Assembly: GCA_002471975.1 (NCBI GenBank)
Contig: DKQZ01000004.1
Location: 1 to 5,877, forward strand
DNA length: 5,877 nucleotides
Direction: 5' to 3'
From: Dialister sp. UBA7295
GTDB taxonomy: Bacteria > Bacillota > Negativicutes > Veillonellales > Dialisteraceae
Every line of letters begins with the position of its first letter. Position 1 is the first letter of the stretch. The position numbers and the translations under genes were made by a program. The notes beneath the pieces were generated by a model. That model was not told the DNA's origin. It was given only the letters and a program-made list of their open reading frames with translations, and did not search any database. Positions 5,189-5,877 of the stretch are shown piece by piece.

Positions 5189-5207
5189 TTAGCAGTTAGC
5201 AGTTAGC
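5189..5207 (+). repeat. short heptanucleotide tandem repeat, TTAGCAG
   Basis: TTAGCAG is repeated in tandem twice and followed by a partial third unit (TTAGC). It begins four bases after the transporter stop and ends 15 bases before the terminator stem. It differs in sequence from the array at 2226-2284 but shares the 7-base period and the position between the last stop codon of an operon and its terminator. Confidence 0.7.
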
Positions 5208-5222
5208 GAACAAGCCTGATTG

Positions 5223-5262
5223 AAAAAGCCTTTTGGATTCCAAAGAATCCGAAAGGCTTTTT
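5223..5262 (+). terminator. strong bidirectional intrinsic terminator of the pan operon
   Basis: An 18-base arm (5223-5240, AAAAAGCCTTT then TGGATTC) pairs with 5245-5262 around a CAAA loop, with a single T-G wobble. The stem ends in A5/T5 tracts, giving a U-run on either strand, so it could stop transcription arriving from both directions. It follows the transporter stop by 38 bases. Confidence 0.93.
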
Positions 5263-5335
5263 ATGTGAAGAAACAGACAAGGCGACCGACGGCTGAAACA
5301 ATCCCGGGACGAAAGACTCTATCGGCAGGCAGGAA
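5263..5335. other. spacer without recognisable feature
   Basis: I see no gene, promoter or strong hairpin in these 73 bases between the operon terminator and the first large repeat unit. Its sequence does not match the 27-base spacer between the two repeat units (5594-5620). Confidence 0.5.
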
Positions 5336-5593
5336 GGCTTTCCCCCGGGGAAGCTGGCCCAAAGGGCATGAAAGGGCTGGGAATGGAATCCGGCCCGGAG
5401 GCCTCTGATGGAAAGCTTTTCCCGGACAGAAAGGTATCAGCAAAGCTGACGGACAGGATGACTGACGTTTGCCCCTGCACGATCCATTCAAGCCGAAAAT
5501 GTAGAAACAGGGAAACATGCTACCGGGCCCCACCTTCCCTGGATAGGAAGGTGCCTGCGGAGCAGGCGGACAGGTGTTTTATCCCTGCAAGTC
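5336..5593. repeat. hairpin-rich long repeat unit, copy 1
   Basis: This 258-base unit recurs at 5621-5877 with, by hand alignment, about 14 substitutions and one single-base indel. It contains a chain of perfect or near-perfect hairpins. These are CTTT/CCCC-GGGG-AAG near the start, GCCC-AAA-GGGC, GGCC-CGGA-GGCC, TCAGC-AAA-GCTGA (5437-5449), CACCTTCC/GGAAGGTG (5531-5553) and GCCTGC-GGA-GCAGGC (5553-5567). No reading frame is kept through the indel with the neighbouring copy, so short ORFs on either strand are probably not genes. Terminal inverted repeats, target duplications and a transposase are not seen. It may be a non-autonomous dispersed element or a structured RNA array. Confidence 0.85.
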
Positions 5594-5620
5594 GTAAATG
5601 AGATAAAAGGCAAATGATAA

Positions 5621-5877
5621 GGCTTCCCCCCGGGGAAGCTGGCCCGAAGGGCCTGAAAGGGCATGGAATGGAATCCGGCCCGGAGGCCTCTGATGGAAAG
5701 CTTTTCCCGGACAGAAAGGTATCAGCGAAGCTGACGGACAGGATGATGACGTTTGCCCCTGCACGATCCGTTCAAGCCGAAAATGAAGAAATCGGAAAAC
5801 ATACTACCGGGCCCCACCTTCCCTGGATAGGAAGGTGCCTGCGAAGCAGGCGGATAGGTGTTTTATCCCTGCAAGTC
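5621..5877. repeat. hairpin-rich long repeat unit, copy 2
   Basis: This is the second copy of the unit, 285 bases downstream of the first and separated from it by 27 unrelated bases. Both copies end in GCAAGTC, which is also the last base of the window, so further units may follow. Compared with copy 1, hairpin loops change between AAA, GAA and GGA while the stems stay paired. In the second hairpin the flanking pair is improved (GGCCC-GAA-GGGCC). This pattern suggests the hairpins are under constraint or were recently copied. Confidence 0.85.

Noticed and set aside
5261..5764. Minus-strand ORFs of 90 and 61 codons sharing a proline-rich peptide
   Set aside because: They share sequence because they lie in the two repeat units. 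The frames diverge across the one-base indel, and the starts differ, so they are probably by-products of the repeat.
5336..5877. CRISPR array
   Set aside because: The repeated units are about 257 bases and nearly identical throughout, with only one short spacer, unlike short repeats separating unique spacers.

Overview
The window looks like chromosomal DNA from a moderately GC-rich member of the Firmicutes. Gene spacing, strong AAGGAG-type ribosome binding sites and protein character would fit a Negativicutes genome such as Dialister or a relative, but that placement is an inference and no marker gene here proves it. All recognised genes are on the + strand and form two operons. Three repeat families fill most of the remaining space.

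Region 1 (1-2340) is a two-component system. About 250 bases of upstream DNA carry CCCGA/TCGGG iterated repeats and hairpins. They are followed by an OmpR/PhoB-type response regulator (248-928) and a membrane histidine kinase (925-2205) that overlaps it by ATGA. The operon ends in a 7-bp microsatellite (2226-2284) and a 9-bp-stem terminator (2291-2328). The signal and targets are unknown.

Region 2 (2341-2865) holds a second CCCGA-type repeat and then the most intriguing part of the window. A near-consensus promoter (TTGACA, 17 bases, TATTCT) drives a leader of about 365 bases ahead of panC. The leader contains two consecutive intrinsic terminators, a 9-base segment that exactly complements the downstream arm of the first terminator, other competing helices, and a 43-codon ORF with a good Shine-Dalgarno site. 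I see no second promoter between the terminators and panC, so this is a candidate attenuator or riboswitch for the pantothenate genes. It could also be a separate small RNA or small-protein gene. I could not match it to a riboswitch or T-box class from memory.

Region 3 (2866-5262) is panC (pantothenate synthetase), panD (aspartate decarboxylase) and a bile acid:sodium symporter family (BASS) transporter. PanD makes beta-alanine and PanC joins it to pantoate. The pantoate-making genes panB and panE are not beside them. BASS relatives are known to bind or move pantoate or ketopantoate, so the transporter probably brings in the missing half of the molecule. A strong bidirectional terminator closes the operon.

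Region 4 (5263-5877) has no convincing gene. It holds two copies, about 94% identical, of a hairpin-rich unit of about 257 bp with a 285-bp period. The window ends at the end of copy 2, so the array may continue.
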